64,000 nucleotides of DNA from Novosphingobium pentaromativorans US6-1 (lineage in GTDB: Bacteria; Pseudomonadota; Alphaproteobacteria; Sphingomonadales; Sphingomonadaceae), in the NCBI RefSeq assembly GCF_000767465.1, contig NZ_CP009295.1, positions 62,001 through 126,000 on the forward strand, given 5' to 3'. A model generated the notes under the pieces. That model searched no databases, was not told where the DNA came from, and saw nothing but the letters and a program-made list of their open reading frames with translations. Positions 16,645 through 25,509 of the stretch are shown piece after piece; positions within the stretch are counted from its first letter, which is position 1; each line of letters opens with the position of its first letter. The translations under genes and the position numbers were made by a program.

Positions 16645-17774
16645 TGCGCTGGCTCCGGCACCGCATCGATCCCGCCATACTGATAATAGGCGGCACATGC
16701 TCCTTCAGACGAAACCATCAGGGCACCCATCGGTGTTTCCGGTGTGCACGACCGACCGAACAGCTTGCACTGCCATGGCTTGATCGCGCCTTTCAGCACT
16801 TCGCCGCACTGGCAAGCCTTGGGATCCGGAATGCTAGGCGATGCAACGGCAAATTTTCGCTCAGCATCCCAGGCCGCATAGGCCTCGCGAATCTGGACGC
16901 CAGAATGGTCGATCGAGCCCAGCCCGCGCCATTCGAAGAATTCCCGCAGTTCGAATACTTCCGTAACCGCAGCCAGCGAAGCTTCATTGCCATAGCGTGG
17001 CACAATCCGGGCATACTGGTTTTCGATCTCCGCCCGGCCTTCGGCCATTTGCCGAAGCACCATCCAAACCGAATGCAATACGTCGAGCGGTTCGAAGCCG
17101 GCGACCACCAGCGGACGGTGATAGTCGCGTGCGATGAAGTCATAGGGATCAGTGCCGATGACCATCGAGACATGGCCCGGCCCGAGAAAGCCATCGATCC
17201 CCATATCGGGTGAATCGAGGATCGCCTTGATCGTGGGGATGATGGTGATGTGGTTGCAGAACAGCGAGAAATTGCCGATCCCTTCTGCCTGGGCCTGCAG
17301 GATTGTCAGGGCTGTGGAGGGCATCGTCGTCTCGAAGCCGAGGCCGAAGAAAACCACTTCGCGGTCCGGGTTCGCACGGGCCAGCGCGAGGGCATCGAGT
17401 GGTGAATAGACCATCCGCACATCGGCCCCTTCGGCCTTTGCGCCTAGCAGGCTGAGCCGCGATCCCGGCACGCGCATGGCATCGCCAAACGTAGTGAAGA
17501 TCACCTCCGGCTTCATAGCCAGTTCCACGCAATCATCGACCCGGCCCATCGGCAACACGCAAACCGGACAGCCCGGCCCATGGGCAAACTCGATTTCCGG
17601 CGGAAGCATCTTCTCGATGCCGTATCGGAAGATCGAATGCGTGTGGCCGCCGCACACTTCCATGATGACGACTGGGCGATCGCGCCCGGCCATGATCTGT
17701 GCAGTCAGGGCCTCGATTTCCTTGAGCAGGACACCGGCGCGAACCGGATCGCGGAATTCGTCGACATACTTCAT
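16641..17774 (-). CDS. hypD: Hydrogenase maturation protein HypD (Fe-S scaffold)
   Basis: A 377-aa HypD. MEVCGGHTHSIFRYGIEKML and HGPGCPVCVLP carry the Cys residues that bind the Fe(CN)2CO precursor. The C-terminal region CQCGEVLKG...WQCKLFGRSCTPE supplies the [4Fe-4S] ligands, and GACAAYY ends the conserved core. It works with HypC to assemble the iron part of the active site. It overlaps the SIS gene upstream and hypE downstream by ATGA in each case. Confidence 0.95.
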   Translation of the reverse strand: MKYVDEFRDPVRAGVLLKEIEALTAQIMAGRDRPVVIMEVCGGHTHSIFRYGIEKMLPPEIEFAHGPGCPVCVLPMGRVDDCVELAMKPEVIFTTFGDAMRVPGSRLSLLGAKAEGADVRMVYSPLDALALARANPDREVVFFGLGFETTMPSTALTILQAQAEGIGNFSLFCNHITIIPTIKAILDSPDMGIDGFLGPGHVSMVIGTDPYDFIARDYHRPLVVAGFEPLDVLHSVWMVLRQMAEGRAEIENQYARIVPRYGNEASLAAVTEVFELREFFEWRGLGSIDHSGVQIREAYAAWDAERKFAVASPSIPDPKACQCGEVLKGAIKPWQCKLFGRSCTPETPMGALMVSSEGACAAYYQYGGIDAVPEPAQ

Positions 17775-18457
17775 GCGCCTGCCTCCAGCGGTGCGGCCCG
17801 GTCATTGGCTAGCAGCGTGTGGGTCAGGTCCCAGAGGATGTGATAGGCCGCGAGGTGGCATTCCTGCACCCGGTGGATCGAGCCTGTTGGGACCACCAGC
17901 AGATGATCCAGTCCGGCGCGGGCCATCTCGCCCCCGTCACCACCCGCCAGGCCGATCGTGGCAATGCCCATCTCCCGTGCCTTGGCAAAAGCCCGGATGA
18001 GGTTTGCGGAATTGCCGCTGGTCGAAAAGCCGATCAGGCAATCACCGTGCCGCCCGTGGGCAATCAGCGGACGCACGAACACATGGTCCTGTCCGACATC
18101 ATTACCGACTGCCGTCAGCATCGCGACATCGGCCGCGAGGTTGATCGCACCCAGCGCCGGCCTTCCGGCGGTCACTGGATGGAGAAACTCCACCGCGACA
18201 TGCGCGGCATCACAGCTCGATCCGCCATTGCCCATGGCCAGCAGGCGCCCGCCCTGGCGATAGCTTGCGGCCAGCGTGGTCGCGGCGGCGACCAGCTCGT
18301 CTGCCTGTTCTGCAAAAAACTTGCCGAACACCTCAGTGTGGTCCCGAGCCTTGCTCTCAACCGAATGGCGCAGGCTTTGCGCCGAGGCACGGAGCTGTTC
18401 GCCACGTCTGCGCATATGCGGATAAAGCGCATTCAAGGCAGGGCCAGTGGTCACCAC
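17771..18457 (-). CDS. SIS-domain protein, GmhA/phosphoheptose isomerase-like
   Basis: A 228-aa SIS (sugar isomerase) protein. LLAMGNGGSSCDAAHVAVEFLH is the phosphosugar-binding loop of GmhA-type sedoheptulose-7-phosphate isomerases, and GFSTSGNSANLIRAFAKAREMG is the second loop. It lies between hypC and hypD with overlaps on both sides, so it is made together with the maturation machinery. Its role there is unclear. It could supply a carbon precursor for an active-site ligand or be a recruited binding domain. I make no functional claim beyond the fold. Confidence 0.85.
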   Translation of the reverse strand: MVTTGPALNALYPHMRRRGEQLRASAQSLRHSVESKARDHTEVFGKFFAEQADELVAAATTLAASYRQGGRLLAMGNGGSSCDAAHVAVEFLHPVTAGRPALGAINLAADVAMLTAVGNDVGQDHVFVRPLIAHGRHGDCLIGFSTSGNSANLIRAFAKAREMGIATIGLAGGDGGEMARAGLDHLLVVPTGSIHRVQECHLAAYHILWDLTHTLLANDRAAPLEAGA

Positions 18458-18747
18458 TGCGCGTCTCCCAACGCGCGATCGCCGTCGCGCATGGCTGCAA
18501 GTTCCTGCTGCGCCTCTCCCAGCTCGGTCAGGATGCGCAGTGTTTCGGCCGCCTGATCCTCGTCAATCTTGCTCATGGCAAATCCGACATGGATCAGCAC
18601 CCATGTGCCGATCAGGTCTTCGACACTGCCTTCGCCAATAACGCAGGCGAGGTTGACCGGGCGCCGCACGCCCGAGACATTGGCCACGCCCAGCTTGCGC
18701 CCGGCATCGGTGATCTCCACGATCTGTCCCGGAATACCTAAGCACAT
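18451..18747 (-). CDS. hypC: Hydrogenase maturation chaperone HypC
   Basis: A 98-aa HypC/HupF family protein starting MCLGIPGQIVEI; the N-terminal Cys2, exposed after Met removal, carries the iron precursor with HypD. The core DLIGTWVLIHVGFAMSKIDEDQA is typical. The start overlaps the hypF stop by 10 bp and the stop overlaps the SIS gene by 7 bp. Confidence 0.95.
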   Translation of the reverse strand: MCLGIPGQIVEITDAGRKLGVANVSGVRRPVNLACVIGEGSVEDLIGTWVLIHVGFAMSKIDEDQAAETLRILTELGEAQQELAAMRDGDRALGDAQW

Positions 18748-21119
18748 ACTTCTCTCCCATTTTCGGTTTCCGCGGTCGCTTCGTGCAAATGGGCCATGGC
18801 CACAGCGGCCTGCCCCAAAGCCAGACCGCCATCATTGGCGGGCACTCTCGAGTGGCTGAGGACGTTGAGCCCCAGTTGTTCCAATCCTTCATGGACCAGG
18901 CGGAACAGCGTGGCGTTCTGGAAACAGCCGCCAGACAGGGCCACAGTATCAGGGCCATCGTCTGCGGTCAGGCGCTGCGCCATGGCCACAACAGACCGTG
19001 CGAGGCCGCGATGGAACCGCGCGGACATCACCCCAACAGGCGTATTCAGCAGCAGGTCACCCAGCATCGCCCGCCACACGGCGAGCGGTTCAACATAGGG
19101 AAGCCCACGCCCGCCCAGCAACGGAATGGAAAAAGGATAGGCCAGATCGTCCGGCTCATTCAGCGCCGCCGGATCGATTGCTGCTTCCAGCAACATGGCT
19201 GCCTGCCCTTCATATTCCTGCCGATCCCAGGCGAGACCGCAGATCGCCGCAGCGGCATCGAACAACCGCCCGCATGAGGAAGAAAGTGGGCTATTGGTGC
19301 CGCTGGCGATCATCGCATCGATCGTGGATCGCGGCATGGCGGAAAGGCGGGCAAACAATGGCAGGTCAGCGAAATTCATCGCGAATTCGGCCCAGCCCAT
19401 CTGCGCCATCAAATGGGCATAGGCATTGCGCCAGGGTTCGCGGATCGCCGCAGTCCCACCCGGTAGTGCGACCGGCTTGAGCATCCCGGCACGACGGTAT
19501 CCGCGATAATCGCAGATCAGGAACTCACCGCCCCAGATCGTGCCGTCATCACCCAGACCCAGACCGTCAAGCGCGATTCCCAGTACAGGGGCGGCATCGA
19601 GCGAGCGGCCGTTTTCTGCCAGACAGGCGGCGATATGGGCGTGGTGATGCTGTACCGCGATCACCGGTCGTCCATCCGCGATTTCGCGCCCATGCTTGGT
19701 CGAAAGATATTCAGGATGCGCGTCCACCGCGATTGCCGCTGGCTGATGGTCGTAGAGCTGGGTATAAAGATCGAGGTTGCGGCGCACATCATCTTCGGTG
19801 GCCGCATCTTCCAGATCGCCCATGTGCTGGCTCAGCACAGCTTCGCCATCGCGCACCAGACAGAAGCTGTTCTTGAGCTCCGCGCCCATGGCCAGTATTG
19901 AAATGTCACGCGGAAAGCCGGTGGGCAGGTCGATAGCTCTGGGGGCATAGCCGCGTGCGCGGCGCAGCAGCCGGACCCGGCCCAGATCGACCCGCGCAAC
20001 GCTGTCGTCGATCCGGTTGGCAATGTGCCGGTCGTGCATCAGCGCGAATTCGGCAATGCCTTCCAGTTCGGCGCGGGCCTGCTCGTTAGTCGTGCATTGC
20101 GGGCGGCCTGAGAGATTGCCTGAAGTCATCACCACCGGGCGCTTCATCCGCCGCAACAGCAGGTGATGTAGCGGGGTGTGCGGCAGCATGAAGCCGATAC
20201 GGTCCAGCCCCGGCGCAACCGCTTCGGGCAGCGGTTCCCCCGATGCGCGCAGCAACACGATCGGCGCTTCAGGCGATGCCAGCAGTTCGGCTTCCTGTTC
20301 CGAGAATTCGGCATAACGGCAGATAACGTCCAGATCGCGCGCCATCAGGGCAAAGGCCTTGCCCCTGCGCCGTTTGCGCATACGCAGATCGGCCACCACC
20401 TCCGCGCGGGTGGCATCACAGGCGAGATGAAAGCCGCCAAGCCCCTTGATGGCGACGATATGCCCGTTCATCAGCATGCCGCCTGCGGCATCCACGTCGT
20501 CCATCATCGAAAAGGCTTCGTGATTAACAGTACCGGGGCCAAGGCGCTCGATCCATGCGCGTGGTCCGCAAACATGGCACGCGATAGGTTGGGCATGGAA
20601 GCGCCGGTCTGTCGGATCGGAATATTGCTCTCCGCATTCCGGGCACATCGCGAAACCCCTCATGGTCGTGCGGGCACGATCATAGGGGCCGGTCTCGATA
20701 ATCGAGAAACGCGGCCCGCATTCGGTACAATTGGTAAAGGGGTAGCGATAGCGACGCTCGAAAGGGTCGCGCACTTCTTCAAGGCAGGCGGAGCAGATTG
20801 CCGCATCGGGCGTTACAGCCCCGCGCATGCCATCACCTTCCGATGCACCGATAACGAAGCTCTCGGGCCGCACAGCATCAATTGCCACGCGTTCTATCGC
20901 ATCAATCCGCGCCAATGCAGGCAGAGCCGCGCGCAGTTCGCTTTCAAAGCGCGACACCGCTTCGCCCCAAAGGCGAATTTCAACCCCGCTGCTGGTGTTG
21001 CGCACATCACCGGTTAGCTCAAGCTCGCGTGCAACCCGCCATACAGTGGGCCGGAAGCCTACGCCCTGCACCTGGCCGCGTACCAGAAGGCGTTCGCCGG
21101 TCACCGCGCCAGATTCCAC
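18738..21119 (-). CDS. hypF: Carbamoyltransferase HypF
   Basis: A 793-aa HypF with all domains in order: acylphosphatase (RGQVQGVGFRPTVWRVA), two zinc fingers (CSACLEEVRDPF...NCTECGPRFS and MCPECGEQYSD...CHVCGPR), a YrdC-like domain (IVAIKGLGGFHLACDA), and the Kae1-like carbamoyltransferase domain with VQHHHAHIAACLAE and GLGDDGTIWGGEFL. It makes the carbamoyl group that HypE converts to cyanide. Its start overlaps the NHL gene by 19 bp. Confidence 0.96.
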   Translation of the reverse strand: MESGAVTGERLLVRGQVQGVGFRPTVWRVARELELTGDVRNTSSGVEIRLWGEAVSRFESELRAALPALARIDAIERVAIDAVRPESFVIGASEGDGMRGAVTPDAAICSACLEEVRDPFERRYRYPFTNCTECGPRFSIIETGPYDRARTTMRGFAMCPECGEQYSDPTDRRFHAQPIACHVCGPRAWIERLGPGTVNHEAFSMMDDVDAAGGMLMNGHIVAIKGLGGFHLACDATRAEVVADLRMRKRRRGKAFALMARDLDVICRYAEFSEQEAELLASPEAPIVLLRASGEPLPEAVAPGLDRIGFMLPHTPLHHLLLRRMKRPVVMTSGNLSGRPQCTTNEQARAELEGIAEFALMHDRHIANRIDDSVARVDLGRVRLLRRARGYAPRAIDLPTGFPRDISILAMGAELKNSFCLVRDGEAVLSQHMGDLEDAATEDDVRRNLDLYTQLYDHQPAAIAVDAHPEYLSTKHGREIADGRPVIAVQHHHAHIAACLAENGRSLDAAPVLGIALDGLGLGDDGTIWGGEFLICDYRGYRRAGMLKPVALPGGTAAIREPWRNAYAHLMAQMGWAEFAMNFADLPLFARLSAMPRSTIDAMIASGTNSPLSSSCGRLFDAAAAICGLAWDRQEYEGQAAMLLEAAIDPAALNEPDDLAYPFSIPLLGGRGLPYVEPLAVWRAMLGDLLLNTPVGVMSARFHRGLARSVVAMAQRLTADDGPDTVALSGGCFQNATLFRLVHEGLEQLGLNVLSHSRVPANDGGLALGQAAVAMAHLHEATAETENGREVCA

Positions 21120-22279
21120 AAAAGGACGCGATTGTTGCCGCTATCGGCAACCGCCACCAGATCACCCAGCGCTGACAGGCCATAGGGCCAGCACAGGCTG
21201 TCTCGTTCGGGCATGCCCCAGCGATTGTCGCCTTTGCTGGCGAAGTCCGGCTGACCACAAAGCCGGTTCGCCGCAATGCCGGTGGCGCTGTCTGCCCAGC
21301 CGAGCAGACGCGAGTTCGCGGTATCGGCCACAATCAGCTGGCCACCGGCTTCAACCGTCGCATAGGGCATGTTCACACTGGCCGCGCTGGGATAGTAGGA
21401 GGACATATTGTGATCGCAATGCGCGGCGTCCCGCTGTCCCAGGATTGCGTCGCAAGGCGCGCCATTGTGCTCTGGAAATCCGCGCCACAGCATTACACGA
21501 TTGTTGCCGCTATCTGCCAGCGCGAGATGGCCATTCCACCAGCAGGCTCCATGCGGCCACCGCATCGACATCGCCGTGACTTCGCCGCCCGCGTTCTCGT
21601 CGCGCGTAGAGAAGTCGTGCTGGCCCAGCACCAGATCGGCTGGCTGGCCGGTTTCTGAAGGATCGCTCCAAACCAGCAGGCGGCGGTTGCCGCTGTCGCA
21701 TACGACCAGTCTGCCGGCCACTTCGGCCACGCCATAGGGCCAGTGCAGGCTGGCCGAGGTTGGACGGTCAGCGCCGCGATTGGCCAGAACGGATTCACTA
21801 TCCTCCTGACCCAGCACCAGATCGGCTGGCTGGCCATTGCCTGTTGGCACTTCGCGCCAGATCAGCACGCGGTGGTTCCAGGCATCAGCCACGGCTAATC
21901 CGCCGCGCCATGAGCACAGGCCAGTTGGCACATTGAGCGTAGCAGGACCGGGAGGCCCCTTGGCGTTGCGGCCTTCGCGTGAGAAACTCGGCTGGCCGAT
22001 CAGAATGTCGGCAGGCTCATTGTCCGATTGTGGAATTTTTCGCCATCCCAGCAGCCGATGATGCCCGGTATCCGCGACCCACAATGTTCCATCAGGATGC
22101 AGGCAGACACCGCGCGGCCCGAACAGGCTTGCAGCGGCGGGAGACAGCGGCGTTGCAATGTCGCCGGGCGACCACCCGAGCACAACGCGCGGCCCGCCTT
22201 CTTCCAGCAGCGGTGCCCCCGCGATTTGCGTCCCTTCGGCTTTGACCGGACGGAAGGAGGGCGCGAGCGATACTTTCAT
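21101..22279 (-). CDS. NHL-repeat beta-propeller protein of the hydrogenase operon
   Basis: About 392 aa. At least five repeats contain a stretch like LADSGNNRVMLWRGFP, VADTGHHRLLGWRKIP, VCDSGNRRLLVWSDP and VADTANSRLLGWAD, each followed by a DLVLGQ-type strand. This is an NHL/six-bladed propeller. No signal peptide was found from the ATG at 22279, which overlaps the upstream stop (ATGA). NHL proteins accompany group 2a hydrogenases in other bacteria, where a role in complex assembly or electron transfer is suspected but not settled. Confidence 0.88.
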   Translation of the reverse strand: MKVSLAPSFRPVKAEGTQIAGAPLLEEGGPRVVLGWSPGDIATPLSPAAASLFGPRGVCLHPDGTLWVADTGHHRLLGWRKIPQSDNEPADILIGQPSFSREGRNAKGPPGPATLNVPTGLCSWRGGLAVADAWNHRVLIWREVPTGNGQPADLVLGQEDSESVLANRGADRPTSASLHWPYGVAEVAGRLVVCDSGNRRLLVWSDPSETGQPADLVLGQHDFSTRDENAGGEVTAMSMRWPHGACWWNGHLALADSGNNRVMLWRGFPEHNGAPCDAILGQRDAAHCDHNMSSYYPSAASVNMPYATVEAGGQLIVADTANSRLLGWADSATGIAANRLCGQPDFASKGDNRWGMPERDSLCWPYGLSALGDLVAVADSGNNRVLLWNLAR

Positions 22280-23142
22280 CGCGTCAGCCTCAGTTCGATG
22301 GCGTCCCCTCGGACGCGTACGGCATGAGGTTGCAATTGCACTTCCGGTGCCGTCAGGCATTCACCGCTTTCGAGCGCATAACGGAAACCATGGTGCGGAC
22401 AGGTGATGAAGCCATCGGTAATTTCCGCCTGGTCCATCGGCATGCCAAGATGCGCACAGGCGTTCTCGAAACAGGTAACCTTGTCCCCGAAGCGCGAAAG
22501 AAGCAGCGAACGCCCTTCCAGCTCCAGGACAGAAGTCGTCCCGTCGGGCAATTCAGTCAGTTGCAGCGCGTGGAGCCAGCCTTCATGCTCATGCGCGGCG
22601 AAGGGAGAGGTGAAATGCACCGTGTCACCGCCGCCGCCACCCAGCCCCTTGGCCTGTTTGACTTCGCGGATTTCGGGCACTTGCTCAGTGATCGCTTTCT
22701 TTACCCCGGCATAGAAAGTCAGCGCCGAAGCGGGACATCCATCACAGGCCCCCAGAAAACGGACCACTGCCTTGTCGCCAGATACTTCGACCAGTTCGGC
22801 ATCGCCGCCATGGCCGGCCAGCGTCGGGCGCACCGTGGCAAGCGCGGCATCGACCCGCTCGAACAGGCTGGCCTTGAGGATGCCATGGCGGCGGAGCACG
22901 CAATAGACCACCTCGTCCGCCGCCGCCTGACGCAAAGCCTCGGCTGCGCCGGGCAGCTCACGCAGCGACCGGATCAGGCGACGGAAGGCTTCGGCATTGA
23001 GCGCGTCAAGCGCCGCTGCCCGTGCCTGCGCACCATTGCGTGCACCTTCTTCCCAGTTCTCTGCCAGCGCTTCCAGCGCGGTCAGATCCCCCAGCAGGCG
23101 GGAAAGCGTTGGCTCGGGCCGCTGGGGATCCGCCTCTGACAT
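22276..23142 (-). CDS. NifU C-terminal domain fused to a Rieske [2Fe-2S] domain
   Basis: A 288-aa fusion. An N-terminal helical region (to about residue 100) leads to a NifU-like segment with FLGACDGCPASALTF, the CxxC of Fe-S scaffold NfuA-type domains. The C-terminal ~100 residues are a Rieske ferredoxin with CAHLGMPM and CPHHGFRY, giving the Cys-x-His and Cys-x2-His cluster ligands. I use the ATG at 23142 (MSEADPQRPEP). An Fe-S carrier within the operon fits electron transfer from the hydrogenase or repair of its clusters. Proteins of this kind are known near group 2a hydrogenases. Confidence 0.9.
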   Translation of the reverse strand: MSEADPQRPEPTLSRLLGDLTALEALAENWEEGARNGAQARAAALDALNAEAFRRLIRSLRELPGAAEALRQAAADEVVYCVLRRHGILKASLFERVDAALATVRPTLAGHGGDAELVEVSGDKAVVRFLGACDGCPASALTFYAGVKKAITEQVPEIREVKQAKGLGGGGGDTVHFTSPFAAHEHEGWLHALQLTELPDGTTSVLELEGRSLLLSRFGDKVTCFENACAHLGMPMDQAEITDGFITCPHHGFRYALESGECLTAPEVQLQPHAVRVRGDAIELRLTR

Positions 23143-23146
23143 CGGA

Positions 23147-23368
23147 TCAGGCGTACTTGATGTTCCGGTAGAGGTAAGGCTGAAGCAAGCCGCCCACCAG
23201 GCCCCCGGCAATCGCCGCTCCCCATAGTGGTGCAACCATGCCAACCAATACAGTTGCAACGGTAGCTGCGGCAGCCCCGGTCACAAGTAGACGGATGGCG
23301 AGGGCCGTATCCTGGAACAGCTTGCCCTGAAAAAACAACTTGGTTGAACTGAAAACCATATCAAACAT
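23147..23368 (-). CDS. Small membrane protein, 73 aa
   Basis: MFDMVFSSTKLFFQGKLFQD is followed by two hydrophobic segments (ALAIRLLVTGAAAATVATVLVG and PLWGAAIAGGLVGGLLQPYL). The small-residue pattern (GxxGG) suggests packed helices. No homologue is recognised. It lies 4 bp before the NifU-Rieske gene and 11 bp after a second small membrane protein gene, so the pair may anchor an otherwise soluble hydrogenase complex to the membrane, as inference only. Confidence 0.7.
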   Translation of the reverse strand: MFDMVFSSTKLFFQGKLFQDTALAIRLLVTGAAAATVATVLVGMVAPLWGAAIAGGLVGGLLQPYLYRNIKYA

Positions 23369-23379
23369 GGTAGTCTCCC

Positions 23380-23592
23380 TCAGGCCGATTGCATGAAAAA
23401 CAGCACGGCGAGTCCCATGACTACACCGGGAACTCCGGCGAGCAGGCCGTATAGCCCGCCCAGTTGGGCTGCCAGTTGCTTGCCCAGCGCAGCCCCGCCA
23501 ATCTTCAGGCCCGAGAGCGCGCCGCCGACAAGAGCCCCTGCTATTCCGGCCACTAGGGCCAGCAGTAAAATTACGAGCAAATTCACCTCCAT
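23380..23592 (-). CDS. Small membrane protein, 70 aa, Gly/Ala-rich
   Basis: Two hydrophobic helices, VNLLVILLLALVAGIAGALVGG and GLYGLLAGVPGVVMGLAVLFFM, joined by a short basic loop. It starts 6 bp after the TPR gene stop and is part of the operon. The Gly-zipper-like repeats suggest oligomerisation. Function unknown; see the finding on quinone or membrane coupling. Confidence 0.7.
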   Translation of the reverse strand: MEVNLLVILLLALVAGIAGALVGGALSGLKIGGAALGKQLAAQLGGLYGLLAGVPGVVMGLAVLFFMQSA

Positions 23593-23598
23593 TGTTCT

Positions 23599-24597
23599 CT
23601 AAAATCCGCCGTTGGCGCGCGAGGGTTCGCCGCGCACTGCCATTTCAAGTTCGATGATCGTTTGCGCCGCGCTCTCGGCCCGGTCCTGCGCTCCGGAAGC
23701 GGCAAATATTTCGCGCGCTTCGCGCAGCAGCTTGATCGCCTGCGCGATGTTGCGTGGATTGCCTGCTTCTCCGTCTTCCGGATCGTCAGGGAGGTTGCAA
23801 AGGCAATTGGCCTTGTTCGCTATGGTGTTGGCATATTCAAGCGGAGTGTTGTCCCGCTGGCGCACCTTCAACGCCTCGTCATAGGCCTCCAGCGCACGGA
23901 AACCGTTCTCGACCCGGTGGCTCGATGATGCATATTGCAGCGCATTGCCCAGATTGTTCTGCAGCATTGCATATTCCATCGGCTGATCGATCAGATTGAC
24001 CGCCGAAAGTCCTTCTTCAAATGATTGCACCGCCAGCGCTTCGCTGATCTTGCCGCTTTCGCTCGTAATCGGAACGGAGAGGAAGGCGGTCGCCAGATTG
24101 TTGTTCAGAATGGCATATTCGCGTGGATGACGCAGCTTGTTGAACGTCCGCAGCGATCGCTGATAGGCGGATATTGCATCTGTAATTCGTGCCATGCCTG
24201 CGCCTGCAAGAGTCTGCAGGGCGAGGCCAAGGTTCATTTCCGCTTCAGCCACCTCTTCGCCGCTGCCTCCCTCCGCCAGGACCGGTGTTGCCTGTTTCAG
24301 CAAGTCACGAGCCTGTTCGATCGGTGCGGCAATTTCGGAAGGAATTGCCATGAGCGCCGTGGCCATTCGCGCACGAATCCGGGCAGTCAGCAGTGCATCC
24401 TGGTCTCCGCACTGATGGATTGCCTGTTCATAGAGTTCGATGGCTGCCAGCAGGTCGTCGGCTTCCTTCGGCCGCTGTTGCAGACCCATGGCAATTTCCA
24501 TGAGCATTTCGGCTTTCTCGATAACCGAAGCGTCACTTTCCTCCACCACCTTCAAGGCGGCCGCCAGCTGATCCTCTGTGCGACTGAGCGCAACCAT
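23599..24597 (-). CDS. TPR-repeat protein of the hydrogenase operon, 332 aa
   Basis: Repeats such as AIELYEQAIHQCGDQDALLTARIRARMATAL, AEAEMNLGLALQTLAGAG...AISAYQRSLRTF and MLQNNLGNALQYASSSHRVENGFRALEAYDEALKVRQ give an all-helical tetratricopeptide scaffold covering most of the chain. No signal or membrane segment is seen. TPR proteins in hydrogenase operons are likely assembly scaffolds. The ATG at 24597 follows a GGGGAGAG-type ribosome site. Confidence 0.82.
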   Translation of the reverse strand: MVALSRTEDQLAAALKVVEESDASVIEKAEMLMEIAMGLQQRPKEADDLLAAIELYEQAIHQCGDQDALLTARIRARMATALMAIPSEIAAPIEQARDLLKQATPVLAEGGSGEEVAEAEMNLGLALQTLAGAGMARITDAISAYQRSLRTFNKLRHPREYAILNNNLATAFLSVPITSESGKISEALAVQSFEEGLSAVNLIDQPMEYAMLQNNLGNALQYASSSHRVENGFRALEAYDEALKVRQRDNTPLEYANTIANKANCLCNLPDDPEDGEAGNPRNIAQAIKLLREAREIFAASGAQDRAESAAQTIIELEMAVRGEPSRANGGF

Positions 24598-24664
24598 CCC
24601 GACTCTCCCCGGCCTCCCCTTGATCGGATTCGGGCCTGCAGCCCTTAAAACGAGCGCCGGGTAA

Positions 24665-24692
24665 ATTGTCTACCAGTTTTTCGTTATGTAAA
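24665..24692 (-). promoter_or_regulatory. Possible internal promoter in the hydrogenase operon
   Basis: On the minus strand TTTACA and GACAAT are spaced 16 bp apart, in the AT-rich 96-bp gap before the TPR gene, the longest gap inside the operon. It could give constitutive expression of accessory and hyp genes. The match is only fair. Confidence 0.3.
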
Positions 24693-24693
24693 C

Positions 24694-25005
24694 TTAGTTA
24701 TCAGTTACGGGGAGGTCCGCAAGAAGCGCCGCATCTCCGCTTGACCACCTTACGGGGACGTCCTGCGCCTCGAAGTCGGCCAGGCCGTGCGCCTCGAACA
24801 CATCGAAAGCGCCAACTACCCGATCACCCTGAGCATTGCGTTGTTTCAACAGCGCTCCTCCGGCCGCCGCGTGAAACACCGGCAAAATCCGCAAGGTCGC
24901 GCCATCGATCAGCACCGCAACTGCATCGATGCCCGAGAAATAGGTAGCGACCAGGCCTGCGGGAAACCGGATCGTCCCGCGCGCGACCGAGATGGTCTGC
25001 TCCAT
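24694..25005 (-). CDS. Conserved-looking small protein, unknown, 103 aa
   Basis: It starts MEQTISVARGTIRFPAGLVATYFSG 3 bp after the hydrogenase protease stop, so it is part of the operon. It appears soluble, has no cysteines, and reads as a compact mixed alpha/beta chain (VAVLIDGATLRILPVFH, DRVVGAFDVFEAHGLAD). No motif is recognised. Its position between the protease and the TPR protein suggests a maturation or assembly role. Confidence 0.6.
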   Translation of the reverse strand: MEQTISVARGTIRFPAGLVATYFSGIDAVAVLIDGATLRILPVFHAAAGGALLKQRNAQGDRVVGAFDVFEAHGLADFEAQDVPVRWSSGDAALLADLPVTDN

Positions 25006-25008
25006 GAC

Positions 25009-25509
25009 TTAAGCCTCGGGGGCGATGACGAGCCGCGCCGCGATCTTGGCCGCCACCTTCTCGACCGCTGCAACTACCGGCCCGGAAAGCTCGGTGGCAT
25101 AGTCCAGCGTCTGCGCTTCGATCAGATAGACTTGCACATCAGAAGGGAAGTCATCGCCAAAGATCTTGCGTCCCACAAACAGGGCGTTGTCCCAACGGAA
25201 CGCGTGAAGACCCACGCCATGGACCGGTTCTGCCGCCAGCACATCGCCGGGAACCTCGTAGATAGCCCCCGGCTTGCCTTCGGGCTCCCTTGCATCGATC
25301 ACGATAAGCTGCTGCGCCCCGCGCGCACGGTACATCACTGCCATCCCATCAGTGCCGGCATCCAGCAGCGCTACATCAGACGGCAAATCTTCAGCAGCAA
25401 GCCGGGCGATGACGGCCGGACCAGCCCCGTCATCACCGCGATTGATATTGCCGCAGCCAATGATCGCAGTGGCAGGTGCGTCTAAATTCGCCACAGGCGG
25501 CACGACCAC
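25009..25509 (-). CDS. hupD: Hydrogenase large-subunit maturation endopeptidase (HupD/HyaD type)
   Basis: A 166-aa protease with IIGCGNINRGDDGAGPAVIARL, holding the first nickel-sensing acidic residue, then VALLDAGTDGMAVMYRARG and VIDAREPEGKPG with the second, and a HAFRWDNALF segment carrying the His. It should cut the C-terminal tail of the large subunit after nickel insertion. The probable GTG start lies 28 bp inside the upstream gene; a start nearer NLDAPATAII is possible. Confidence 0.88.
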   Translation of the reverse strand: MVVPPVANLDAPATAIIGCGNINRGDDGAGPAVIARLAAEDLPSDVALLDAGTDGMAVMYRARGAQQLIVIDAREPEGKPGAIYEVPGDVLAAEPVHGVGLHAFRWDNALFVGRKIFGDDFPSDVQVYLIEAQTLDYATELSGPVVAAVEKVAAKIAARLVIAPEA

